The notes under the pieces were generated by a model that was not told the origin of the DNA, searched no databases, and saw only the letters and a list, made by a program, of their open reading frames with translations. Position numbers and translations under genes: made by a program. From positions 2,191,486 through 2,255,485 of the forward strand of contig NZ_CP019434.1 of assembly GCF_001975725.1 (NCBI RefSeq): a stretch of DNA of 64,000 nt, given 5' to 3'. This document shows positions 10,311 through 19,364 of this stretch, piece by piece. Position 1 is the stretch's first letter; every line of letters begins with the position of its first letter. This DNA comes from Acidihalobacter ferrooxydans (lineage in GTDB: Bacteria > Pseudomonadota > Gammaproteobacteria > DSM-5130 > Acidihalobacteraceae).

Positions 10311-11059
10311 TGCATCCCCCTTTCGGGCCATTGCGCGAGATCAGGCAAGGCATCCGCGCGGGTCAGATCGATTTTGAGCGGCGTGACCGAGACGTAACCC
10401 GCAGCGAGCGCATTGAAATCCGTACCGGGGCCAGCGTCCTGTTCCGGACCCGCCATGCCGATCCAGTAGACCGGCCGACCCCGCGGATCTTCCATGCGCA
10501 TGATTTTTTCCGCGCGATGTCTGTAGCCGAGACGCGTTGCCCGGATACCCCGAATCCCGCTCCACGGCAGATCGGGAACATTCACATTGAGAATCGAATC
10601 GGCCGGCAAGGGCTCGACGCCAAGGCGTCGGATCAAGGTCTGCACGGCAAGCACCGCACTGTCCAGATGCTGCGGATCGTGGCTATTGATCGACACCGCC
10701 ATTGCCGGCAGTCCCAGGAAACGGCCTTCGGTCGCGGCGGCGACCGTGCCTGAATACAGTACGTCATCACCCAGATTGGCTCCGTGATTGATCCCTGAGA
10801 CAACCATATCGGGTTCGGTGTCCAGCAGCCCCGTAATCGCCAAATGGACGCAATCGGTCGGGGTGCCGTCCACCCGGATAAAGCCGTTGGGCATCACCTC
10901 GGGACGCAATGGCCGATTCAGCGTCAGCGAATTGCTCGCCCCGCTCCGGTCGCGATCCGGTGCAACCACGACGACGTCACCCAACGGTGTCAGGCCTTGA
11001 GCCAATGCCGCCAATCCAGCCGAGAAGTAGCCATCGTCGTTACTGATCAGAAAATTCAT
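10307..11059 (-). CDS. surE: 5'/3'-nucleotidase SurE
   Basis: SurE is a metal-dependent nucleotidase/exopolyphosphatase of survival physiology. The diagnostic N-terminal NDDG motif ([12 protein letters not shown]), SGASNSLTL and [17 protein letters not shown] provide the metal-binding Asp and Asn residues. The ATG at 11059 gives the usual 250 residues; the longer frame from 11143 has no family support. It is the first gene of the surE-pcm-yqaA-nlpD-rpoS run. Upstream lies a 404-bp gap with repeat B1. Confidence 0.95.
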   Translation of the reverse strand: MNFLISNDDGYFSAGLAALAQGLTPLGDVVVVAPDRDRSGASNSLTLNRPLRPEVMPNGFIRVDGTPTDCVHLAITGLLDTEPDMVVSGINHGANLGDDVLYSGTVAAATEGRFLGLPAMAVSINSHDPQHLDSAVLAVQTLIRRLGVEPLPADSILNVNVPDLPWSGIRGIRATRLGYRHRAEKIMRMEDPRGRPVYWIGMAGPEQDAGPGTDFNALAAGYVSVTPLKIDLTRADALPDLAQWPERGMQ

Positions 11060-11463
11060 AGACTCCTCAGTATCTGGAGATTTTATCGAATACAGGGAAA
11101 ATCGACCGTGCGATGGACGACCAACCACGGATGATGGATCCATTGCACAGCGCTTCTTTTATATCGCTAATATCGCTTCGCTACGATTGTCCGAATCCGA
11201 CAAACTCCTGGCGGCGCTCACCTGGATGTTTCATAACTTAGTGCTGATATCGCGCCGGACAGGGTTTTCACAAGAGAACTCCGAAGGAGCTGCGTATCGG
11301 TGATTACGGACGACAGGTTCCTAATGAGATCGGCAGTGGTTGTGAAGCATCCGCACTAATATACTGTAAACACTCATTCATCGCCTTATCGTTCGATTGT
11401 CCACCGCAATTTGTCACGAGTCGCCCCACCCTTGATGCTAACAAACTTCAGGCGGCAAGCCCC
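11060..11463. other. surE-smr intergenic region with nested repeats
   Basis: This 404-bp divergent gap must hold the promoters of surE (minus) and smr (plus), but I cannot name convincing -35/-10 pairs. At about 11191-11212 lies a sequence (TCCGAATCCGACAAACTCCT) resembling the right end of family C. It is followed directly by repeat B1 at 11219-11352. No ORF or RNA gene is recognised. Confidence 0.6.
11219..11352. repeat. dispersed repeat family B, copy 1
   Basis: The left end TGGATGTTTCATAAC is followed by GTGCTGATATCGCGCCGGA and GGGTTTTCACAA; the right end TGAAGCATCCG is its imperfect inverse. Copy 2 at 40160-40324 shares the same left end, the GTGCTGATA-CGCGCCGGA block, TCACAA and GTATCG in the same order. 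The element is non-coding. Confidence 0.65.
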
Positions 11464-11997
11464 ATGCACGACATCGACCCAGAAGACAAGCAACTGTTTC
11501 GCGCGACCATCGGCGATGTCCGGCGCGTGCATCATGATCGTCATGAGCGAACCCAGGCGTGGCGTCCACCGGCGGTGTCCCAAAGCAAGCGCGACACCCT
11601 GGAAACACTGCGAGAACTCCGGGAAGACCCTTACGCACCCACCGATGTGCAACCCGGCGACCCAGTGTTCTACGCACAACACAGCATGTCGCGCGCGGTC
11701 GCGCGGCGCCTGCAGCGCGGACAGTATCGAATCGATGCCGAACTCGATCTGCACGGCATGCGGCTGGACGAAGCCAGACACGCGGTGCTGCACTTTCTCC
11801 GCGAGTGCTCCCGGCGCGACATGGGCTGCGTCCATATCATTCACGGCAAGGGTTGGCGCTCGGGCAACCAGGGCCCCGTACTCAAGCCGAACGTCAGTCA
11901 TTGGCTGCGCCAAATCGATGAAGTACTGGCGTTCTGCTCTTCCACTCCGGCGGACGGAGGAACTGGCGCTTTGTATGTGCTGCTGAAGCGCGGCTGA
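11464..11997 (+). CDS. Smr-domain protein (SmrA/B-like)
   Basis: A 177-residue protein with a C-terminal Smr (MutS2-related) domain: DLHGMRLDEARHAVLHFL and CVHIIHGKGWRSG are the LDLHG and HGKG signatures. Stand-alone Smr proteins can act as endonucleases; SmrB in E. coli cleaves mRNA at collided ribosomes. The N-terminal half (about 1-85) is charged and Arg-rich and could contact nucleic acid or ribosome. The start at 11464 has only a weak ribosome-binding site. It is monocistronic, with the cyd promoter starting just behind its stop. Confidence 0.85.
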   Translation: MHDIDPEDKQLFRATIGDVRRVHHDRHERTQAWRPPAVSQSKRDTLETLRELREDPYAPTDVQPGDPVFYAQHSMSRAVARRLQRGQYRIDAELDLHGMRLDEARHAVLHFLRECSRRDMGCVHIIHGKGWRSGNQGPVLKPNVSHWLRQIDEVLAFCSSTPADGGTGALYVLLKRG

Positions 11998-12016
11998 CGG
12001 AAAAATTCACGGAAAA

Positions 12017-12057
12017 TTGACATAGATCAATTTACTTGTTTTAACAATCGTTAATAC
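12017..12057 (+). promoter_or_regulatory. FNR/ANR-type box and -10 element of the cyd operon
   Basis: TTGACATAGATCAA at 12017-12030 matches the FNR consensus TTGAT-N4-ATCAA with one mismatch. TAATAC at 12052-12057 is a plausible -10 element. A start site about 7 bp downstream (near 12064-12065) would put the centre of the FNR box at about -41.5, the classical geometry for class II activation. cydA follows with a leader of about 75 nt. The match and spacing are seen; regulation is inferred. Confidence 0.75.
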
Positions 12058-12140
12058 TGCGACCGTCTAAAAATCAGCCGGCGGGTTCTGTCCGGCAACA
12101 AAGCGTTGCATCCGTGAAACACTCTTAAGGAGAGATGACT

Positions 12141-13787
12141 ATGGTCCCAAGCGATCTTGTCGTAGAGCTATCGCGCTGGCAATTTGCCGCCACCGCGCTG
12201 TATCACTTTTTGTTCGTCCCCTTGACGCTCGGGTTGAGCTTCATCCTGGTCACCATGGAAACGGTGTACGTCGTCACCGGGCGGCAGATTTACAAAGACA
12301 TGGTCATGTTCTGGGGCAAGCTGTTCGCGATCAACTTCGCGCTCGGCGTAGCCACCGGTCTGACCATGGAGTTTGAATTCGGCACCAACTGGTCGACCTA
12401 CTCCTACTATATGGGGGACATCTTTGGCGCGCCGCTGGCGATCGAAGGCCTGATGGCTTTCTTCATGGAGTCCACCTTCGTCGGCATGATGCTGCTCGGC
12501 TGGCATCGCCTGACCAAGGTGCAGCACCTCACGGTCACCTGGCTGGTTGCCCTCGGCTCCAACCTCTCCGCACTGTGGATTCTGGTCGCCAACGGCTTCA
12601 TGCAGGACCCTCGCGGAGGGACCTTCAACCCATTTACCCAGCGCATGGAGATGACCAACTTCATGCAGTTGATCATGAATCCGGATGCGCAGGCGAAGTT
12701 CGTGCACACCTCGCTGGCCGGTTATGTCACTGCCGCCATGTTCGTCATCGGCATCAGCGCCTGGTATCTGGCCCGGAAACGGCACGTGGAACTTGCCCGC
12801 CGTTCACTGCGCATGGCTTCGCTGTTCGGGGTTATCTCCGTCATCGGCGTCATCACCCTGGGCGATGCGCTGGGCTTCATCGATGGCGGTCATCAGCCGA
12901 CCAAGCTTGCCGCCATGGAAGGCCTTTGGCACACCGAAAAGGGGCCGGCCTCGTTCAACCTGATCGCCTTCCCCAACCAAGAGGCGCAGAAGAACGACTT
13001 CGCCATCAAAATCCCCGTCCTGCTCTCGATCCTGGTGAAGCACGATCTCACTTCGGGCGTGACCGGCATCAACCAGCTTGAGCAGGAAGCCGTCGCGCGC
13101 ATCAAAAATGGCATCCCCGCCCTGACCGCGCTCGAAAGCATCCAGAATCAGCTCAGCAAAAATCCTGCGCTCGCCAACCCCGCAAAACGGGCGAACGACC
13201 CCGCGTTGCAGCAGGCGCTGACCCAGTTCGATGCGCACAAGAAAGACCTGGGTTACGCCTTCCTGCTCAAGTACTACGCGCCGAACGTGAGCAAGGCAAC
13301 GCCCGCACAAATCGAGCTGGCCGCCAAGAAATCGATCCCCGAGGTGTGGATCATCTTCTGGGCCTTCCGCATCATGGTGGCGCTTGGTTTCCTGATGCTG
13401 TTCTTCCTGATCTGGGCCACGCTGTTGTCACTGCGCGGCAAGGAAATGACCAGTCCGATATTCCTCAAGCTGGCCCCGTGGATGATTCCGGCCGGATTCC
13501 TGGCCTGCGAAATGGGCTGGGTGACGGCCGAGATGGGCCGTCAGCCGTGGACGGTCTACGAGCAATTGCCGACCTGGATTTCCGCCTCTACACACAGCGT
13601 CGGCTACATGGTCTTCTCGCTGATCGGCTTCGTCACGCTGTACAGCATCTTCATCGCTGTCGAGATGTACCTGATGTTCAAGTTCGCCCGCAAGGGGCCT
13701 GACGAGCATGGCAGCACGGGTGGTGGCGGCAGTCTTGCCGGCGTACCGGCTTTTGCCCGCCCAATCCAGAACCTGAACCACGACTGA
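12141..13787 (+). CDS. cydA: cytochrome bd ubiquinol oxidase subunit I
   Basis: It is the haem- and quinol-binding subunit of a high-affinity terminal oxidase of the inner membrane. The protein is hydrophobic, with the haem-ligand region RWQFAATALYHFLFVP and the GRQPW motif (WVTAEMGRQPWTVYEQLPT). The long C-terminal part of the Q-loop is present (roughly residues 310-400, including KKDLGYAFLLKYYAPNV), so this is the E. coli-like CydA type and not the short-loop CioA type. I prefer the ATG at 12141 (MVPSDLVVEL) because AAGGAGAG at 12127-12134 is optimally spaced; the ATG at 12135 abuts that site. It is first of cydA-cydB-cydX-ybgE. Confidence 0.96.
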   Translation: MVPSDLVVELSRWQFAATALYHFLFVPLTLGLSFILVTMETVYVVTGRQIYKDMVMFWGKLFAINFALGVATGLTMEFEFGTNWSTYSYYMGDIFGAPLAIEGLMAFFMESTFVGMMLLGWHRLTKVQHLTVTWLVALGSNLSALWILVANGFMQDPRGGTFNPFTQRMEMTNFMQLIMNPDAQAKFVHTSLAGYVTAAMFVIGISAWYLARKRHVELARRSLRMASLFGVISVIGVITLGDALGFIDGGHQPTKLAAMEGLWHTEKGPASFNLIAFPNQEAQKNDFAIKIPVLLSILVKHDLTSGVTGINQLEQEAVARIKNGIPALTALESIQNQLSKNPALANPAKRANDPALQQALTQFDAHKKDLGYAFLLKYYAPNVSKATPAQIELAAKKSIPEVWIIFWAFRIMVALGFLMLFFLIWATLLSLRGKEMTSPIFLKLAPWMIPAGFLACEMGWVTAEMGRQPWTVYEQLPTWISASTHSVGYMVFSLIGFVTLYSIFIAVEMYLMFKFARKGPDEHGSTGGGGSLAGVPAFARPIQNLNHD

Positions 13788-13808
13788 TACCCGGACGGAG
13801 CATTCATC

Positions 13809-14960
13809 ATGGAAGTCTTAACTGCATACGCAATACTTAAAATCGTCTGGTGGATTCTGCTGGGCGTACTCTTCGCCGGGTTGGCCATCATGGTCGGCAT
13901 GGACATGGGCGTAGGCACCATATTGCGCTTCATCGGCCGCACGGACGACGAACGCCGCGTGGCGCTCAACATCATCGGCCCGCACTGGGACGGCAACCAG
14001 GTCTGGTTCATCCTTGGCGGCGGCGCGATCTTCGCCGCGTGGCCGACCATTTACGGCACGGCCTTTTCCGGGCTGTACGTGGTCATGCTGCTGCTGTTGT
14101 GGTCGATGATCGTGCGCCCGTTGGGCTTCGAGTACCGCAGCAAGCTGCCTTCGGCCAAATGGCGCAATATCTGGGACTGGACGCTGTTCATCAGCGGCTT
14201 CGTACCCATGCTGGTCTATGGCGCCGCCTTCGGCAACGTGATGGTGGGTTTCCCCTTCCATTTCAGTCTGCAGGGCACGGCCATCTCGGTGTACACAGGC
14301 AGCTTCATCACCCTGTTCAACCCCTTCGCGGTGTTGATGGGCCTGCTGTCGGTCTCGCTATCGGTCTACATGGGCGCAGCGATGGTCATGGGGCGTGCGG
14401 AGGGTGCCATGAAGGAACGTGCGCGCACTCTGGTCACGGTTGCCGGTCCTGTCGCGCTGGTGCTGTTCACCATTGGCGGTGTCTGGGTCGCGATGATGAA
14501 GGGCTTCACTTTCTCCGGCCCGGTCGACCCGGGCATGCCGGCAAACCCGACCATCGGTCTGCCAGTAGTGCAGGAAAGCGGTGCATGGCTGAGCAACTTC
14601 AAGCATGTGCCGATTCTGTGGGTGCTGCCCTTGTTGACCTATCTGGCCGTCATCACCGGCTTCATAGGCGCGCGTGCCGACCGCTTCCAGCTTACCTGGT
14701 GGGCCGGCGCGGTGGCCTGGATCGGCGTACTGGGCACCGTGGCGGCCGCCACCTTCCCCTTCATGATGCCCTCCTACGCCGATCCGGCGCATAGCCTGAC
14801 CATCTGGAACTCCGGCTCCAGTGAACTCACGCTGTGGTGGATGCTGGGATGGACGCTCGTCTTCGTACCCGCCATCCTCATCTACACGAGCTGGTGCTTC
14901 TGGATCATGCGCGGCAAAGTGAGCGCGGAACACGTCCAGGCCGACGATCACGCCTATTGA
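13809..14960 (+). CDS. cydB: cytochrome bd ubiquinol oxidase subunit II
   Basis: The 383-residue membrane partner of CydA matches the usual length. Signatures are GMDMGVGTILRFIGRTDDERR near the N-terminus, IGPHWDGNQVWFILGGGAIFAAWP, and the conserved FPFMMPS late in the protein. It follows cydA after 21 bp with a GGAG-like site and is followed by cydX after 41 bp. No anomalies are seen. Confidence 0.96.
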   Translation: MEVLTAYAILKIVWWILLGVLFAGLAIMVGMDMGVGTILRFIGRTDDERRVALNIIGPHWDGNQVWFILGGGAIFAAWPTIYGTAFSGLYVVMLLLLWSMIVRPLGFEYRSKLPSAKWRNIWDWTLFISGFVPMLVYGAAFGNVMVGFPFHFSLQGTAISVYTGSFITLFNPFAVLMGLLSVSLSVYMGAAMVMGRAEGAMKERARTLVTVAGPVALVLFTIGGVWVAMMKGFTFSGPVDPGMPANPTIGLPVVQESGAWLSNFKHVPILWVLPLLTYLAVITGFIGARADRFQLTWWAGAVAWIGVLGTVAAATFPFMMPSYADPAHSLTIWNSGSSELTLWWMLGWTLVFVPAILIYTSWCFWIMRGKVSAEHVQADDHAY

Positions 14961-15001
14961 CACCGCCGACTACGCTCAAACGGTTACTAAGGAGACATCC
15001 C

Positions 15002-15181
15002 ATGTTCATAAGGTTTATCGTTTACTCGATCATCGCCATGGTGGTATTGCTGCTGACCATCATTCTCGGCGATTACGGCCCCTGGTACTTCGCCTGGATC
15101 GTCGGCACTGTCATGATCGTACTGATCTCGGCGGCCGGCGGCGCGCTGTACGACGCCCAGCAGGAAAGCGCCAGCAAATAG
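15002..15181 (+). CDS. cydX: CydX-like small subunit with an extra N-terminal helix
   Basis: This small protein has 59 residues. Its second half (GPWYFAWIVGTVMIVLISAA) matches CydX, the ~37-residue accessory subunit that stabilises the bd oxidase haems and begins MWYFAWILGT in E. coli. Here the CydX part is preceded by about 24 residues forming a separate hydrophobic helix (RFIVYSIIAMVVLLLTIIL). AAGGAG lies 8 bp before the ATG. The position after cydB supports the call. The extended form is unusual compared with E. coli CydX. Confidence 0.82.
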   Translation: MFIRFIVYSIIAMVVLLLTIILGDYGPWYFAWIVGTVMIVLISAAGGALYDAQQESASK

Positions 15182-15194
15182 CGCCGGACTGTTC

Positions 15195-15226
15195 GATCGC
15201 ACGCCGGGCATGCCCGGCGTGCGATC
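15195..15226. terminator. perfect 16-bp palindrome between cydX and ybgE
   Basis: GATCGCACGCCGGGCA is followed directly by its exact reverse complement, giving a 32-bp perfect palindrome. No T-run follows on the plus strand, so it is not a standard intrinsic terminator. It could attenuate transcription, stabilise the cydABX 3' end, or bind a protein. It starts 13 bp after the cydX stop. Confidence 0.5.
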
Positions 15227-15322
15227 CTTAATCGTCCAGGTCACGCTGCGCAGGGCCTTCGTACTGCTCTCTCGCATGCTCCTGTCCCCCACTCTGCGCA
15301 CGCTCTTCGGTCAGTCACTATC

Positions 15323-15691
15323 ATGCAAACCGGCAACGCGGTCAGGCAACTCGTCAATATGCTCGCCCTGTGTGGCGGCATAGCCATTTTTGCGCTCGTC
15401 CTAATGAACCCCTGGACCGTGGCCACAGCGCCGCCCGGAGTTCGAGAAACCCTCTTCGCTCTCATGGTCGTCGGCAGCGCCCTCGGGTTTGCCTATGGCC
15501 TGGGCTTTCGGGCCGAAACCGGGCTATTCAAGTGGATTTTCACGCCCATCACGGTCTTCACCACAATACTGCTGGCGTTGGCCTGGATCAGCTACGCGCT
15601 GTCGGCGGGTTACGGCCACATGGTGACGGGCGCGGGCGGCACTATACTGACTGCGAATATGCATTTGTGGCGAATGGCGCTCTCAAGTTGA
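15323..15691 (+). CDS. ybgE: YbgE-like cyd operon protein
   Basis: A 122-residue hydrophobic protein with about three membrane segments. GSALGFAYGLGFRAETGLFK and WIFTPI resemble the GxxxGxGFRP...W...F.P pattern of YbgE, a small inner-membrane protein encoded downstream of cydABX whose function is unresolved. Its position, 141 bp after cydX on the same strand, supports the call. The palindrome at 15195-15226 separates it from cydX and may lower its expression. Confidence 0.7.
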   Translation: MQTGNAVRQLVNMLALCGGIAIFALVLMNPWTVATAPPGVRETLFALMVVGSALGFAYGLGFRAETGLFKWIFTPITVFTTILLALAWISYALSAGYGHMVTGAGGTILTANMHLWRMALSS

Positions 15692-17340
<1,649 letters not shown>

Positions 17341-17343
<3 letters not shown>

Positions 17344-17398
17344 GCCGAATGTTTCACCCGGGGACGCGATGACGCGTCCAGCGTTCGCCCGGTAACCG
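17341..17398. repeat. family B-related repeat end after sqr
   Basis: TAAGCCGAATGTTTCACCCG begins with the sqr stop codon and continues into GGACGCGATGACGCGTCC. A near-identical block follows ydgA at 32670, with one mismatch over 23 bp across TGTTTCACCCG-GGACGCGATGA. The first 16 bp match the inverted-repeat end of repeat B2. Confidence 0.6.
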
Positions 17399-17508
17399 TT
17401 CGTCACATGCTGATATATGAACAATTCTTATTTTTATCAGTAATTTATCAGAACTTTAAGCGACCGGGTGAAAAATTCGGGTTAAGCTAAAGCGTTCAAA
17501 CCGTCGCG

Positions 17509-17547
17509 CACGGGGCCACCGGGAAGCCGGTCGGCCCCGTGTTTTTT
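17509..17547 (+). terminator. intrinsic terminator downstream of sqr
   Basis: CACGGGGCC (17509-17517) pairs with GGCCCCGTG (17533-17541), with an inner ACCGG/CCGGT stem, followed by six T at 17542-17547. This is a strong rho-independent terminator on the plus strand, about 165 bp after the sqr stop. The sequence between sqr and the stem is AT-rich and could be a long 3' UTR. Confidence 0.88.
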
Positions 17548-17610
17548 CAGCCCGGAAGATCCGTTTGGCGGCAAGAAAATTGCGCCACGCTCAAGCAAGC
17601 GCATACCGCC

Positions 17611-18684
17611 TCAGCGCTGCGCCCCATCCCGATAGTGCAGGAGGTCGTGCAAAACGGCTGTCGCAAATGCGCCGGCGGGCAGTGTGAACTCAAGTATCAG
17701 AGCACGCGCACCCTCATCCACGCGCCAGACCATGTCCTTGGGCAACAGGCGTAACGGGCGTCGTTCGTGTTTGAGCCCGGCAGCCATCAGCCCCGTACTC
17801 AGCGCCGCCGCCTGCCCGGCGACTGCCAGTTCCAATGCGGACACAGCCGCGCGCGGCGGCAACTCACCACTGCCCCACAATGCGCCGGAAGGATGGATAT
17901 CACCCTCGCGCAGACGCCGCTGAAGTACATCGTCAATTTCATCGGCAACAAAAAAACTGTTCGAGCCGTCCAGCATGACCGCCTCACCGGGACACAGCAC
18001 ATTCCAGGTGCCGGCTCTGATTCGCTCCGCGAGAATCCCATTGAAGAGGGCGCTGCGCGCCGCAGACAGATACAGTCCGCGCCGCTTCCGGTCGCGCTCC
18101 ACATGGCCCGCGAACAGACGTAAGGCAGCGTCGACATTGCCACCAGATCGCCCGAAACGCTGTTCACCGAAATAATTCGGCACGCCCTGTTCGCGAACGG
18201 CCTGCAAACGGCGCTCAAGCAAGACCGGGTCAGCTTCCAGTTCGGTGATCCGCAGCACAAACCGGTTGCCACGCAAGGCGCCGACGCGCAGCTTGCGCGT
18301 ATGCCTGACCGTGCGCAGCACACGAATGTTCTCGCTCGCGAGGCGTCCAGCCGGCCACGCCTGACCGCGCGGCAACGGCACGCTGAACCACTGCCGGGTC
18401 AGTGCATGCCGGTCCTTGCGGCCGGCATAACCCACCGCCAAGGGCTTGACGCCAGCCGCACGGGCCAGTCGCCTGGCAACCGCCTCGGTATTCTCACCCT
18501 GCTTTTCCACCCAGAGCCACAGGTGCTCGCCCTCCCCGCTCGGTTCCTGAACGGGTAATTCCTCGACGATAAAATCCGTCCGCTGCGCGCGAATCACACC
18601 ATGGCCGGCTGACGCCCCGGAACGCGGCAACGCATCGACATTCACCCACTCGCGCCACGCCGCAGGCGCACACGAAACGCTCAT
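17611..18684 (-). CDS. truD: tRNA pseudouridine(13) synthase TruD
   Basis: It converts U13 of tRNA-Glu to pseudouridine. The TruD signature GYAGRKDRHALTRQWFSV contains the catalytic aspartate, and RNYF-type family blocks (VPNYFGEQRFGR) follow. The ATG at 18684 overlaps the tsaB stop as ATGA and gives 357 residues; the longer frame from 18762 would run into tsaB. It is last in the coupled mrcB-lipoprotein-yoaA-tsaB-truD run. In enterobacteria truD sits next to surE; here the two are separated by about 6.5 kb. Confidence 0.94.
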   Translation of the reverse strand: MSVSCAPAAWREWVNVDALPRSGASAGHGVIRAQRTDFIVEELPVQEPSGEGEHLWLWVEKQGENTEAVARRLARAAGVKPLAVGYAGRKDRHALTRQWFSVPLPRGQAWPAGRLASENIRVLRTVRHTRKLRVGALRGNRFVLRITELEADPVLLERRLQAVREQGVPNYFGEQRFGRSGGNVDAALRLFAGHVERDRKRRGLYLSAARSALFNGILAERIRAGTWNVLCPGEAVMLDGSNSFFVADEIDDVLQRRLREGDIHPSGALWGSGELPPRAAVSALELAVAGQAAALSTGLMAAGLKHERRPLRLLPKDMVWRVDEGARALILEFTLPAGAFATAVLHDLLHYRDGAQR

Positions 18685-19364
18685 GATCGGTTCTGCACAA
18701 CGCGATCGCGTATATACACCGGCTGCGCCTGCGCCGCGTCCACGGCCGCACCCGCCCGCCATGCCCGCCGCCCCAATACCAGGGCATCCCGGGCCCGCGG
18801 CAGGCGCTGCGCATACCCCTCGCGCAAACCAAGCCTGCCTGACAAGCGCTCGGAGTACGCCGCAAAGCCGCTACCCGCGCCGACCCATGGTCCGGGCTGC
18901 GGCAGGCTCACGGCATCGGGCGGCAACACGGCTTCAGGCCCGACCAGGTCGGCCACGCCCGCGGCATCGCGCACGAAAGCACCCCAATAGACCTCATCCA
19001 TGCGCGCATCGAACGCGACCGCCACATGCGTCGCTCCCGCCTCCATCACACCCTGAGCCACCGTGGCCAGACTGGACACCGGCACCACCGGACGGTCGAC
19101 CGAGAAGGCCAGACCCTGCACCACACCCACCGCAATTCGAACCCCGGTGAACGCCCCAGGACCGCGCCCCATCACGAAAGCGTCGATATCCGCCAACGCC
19201 AGCCCCGCTTCGGCCAGCACCGACTGCACCATCGGCAACACCAGGCGCGTGTGTTCGCGCGGTGCAATTTCATGGCGTTCAAACACCGCGCCGCCCACGG
19301 CCAAAGCCACCGAACAGGCCTCCGTGCTCGTCTCGATTGCCAGCAAGCTTGCAGCAGCATTCAC
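18681..19364 (-). CDS. tsaB: tRNA threonylcarbamoyladenosine biosynthesis protein TsaB
   Basis: TsaB is the scaffold partner of TsaD in t6A37 tRNA modification. Hallmarks are LLAIETSTEACSVAL, the conserved GRGPGAFTGVRIAVGVVQGL and FDARMDEVYWG. The 227-residue length is normal. The start overlaps the yoaA stop by 4 bp and the stop overlaps the truD start by 4 bp, so the three are probably translated in series. Two tRNA-modification genes sit side by side here. Confidence 0.94.
   Translation of the reverse strand: MNAAASLLAIETSTEACSVALAVGGAVFERHEIAPREHTRLVLPMVQSVLAEAGLALADIDAFVMGRGPGAFTGVRIAVGVVQGLAFSVDRPVVPVSSLATVAQGVMEAGATHVAVAFDARMDEVYWGAFVRDAAGVADLVGPEAVLPPDAVSLPQPGPWVGAGSGFAAYSERLSGRLGLREGYAQRLPRARDALVLGRRAWRAGAAVDAAQAQPVYIRDRVVQNRS

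Noticed and set aside
17401-17508. Possible riboswitch or small RNA before the terminator behind sqr
   Set aside because: I compared it by eye with c-di-GMP-type and other common riboswitch patterns and found no matching core, and no gene follows in the right orientation.
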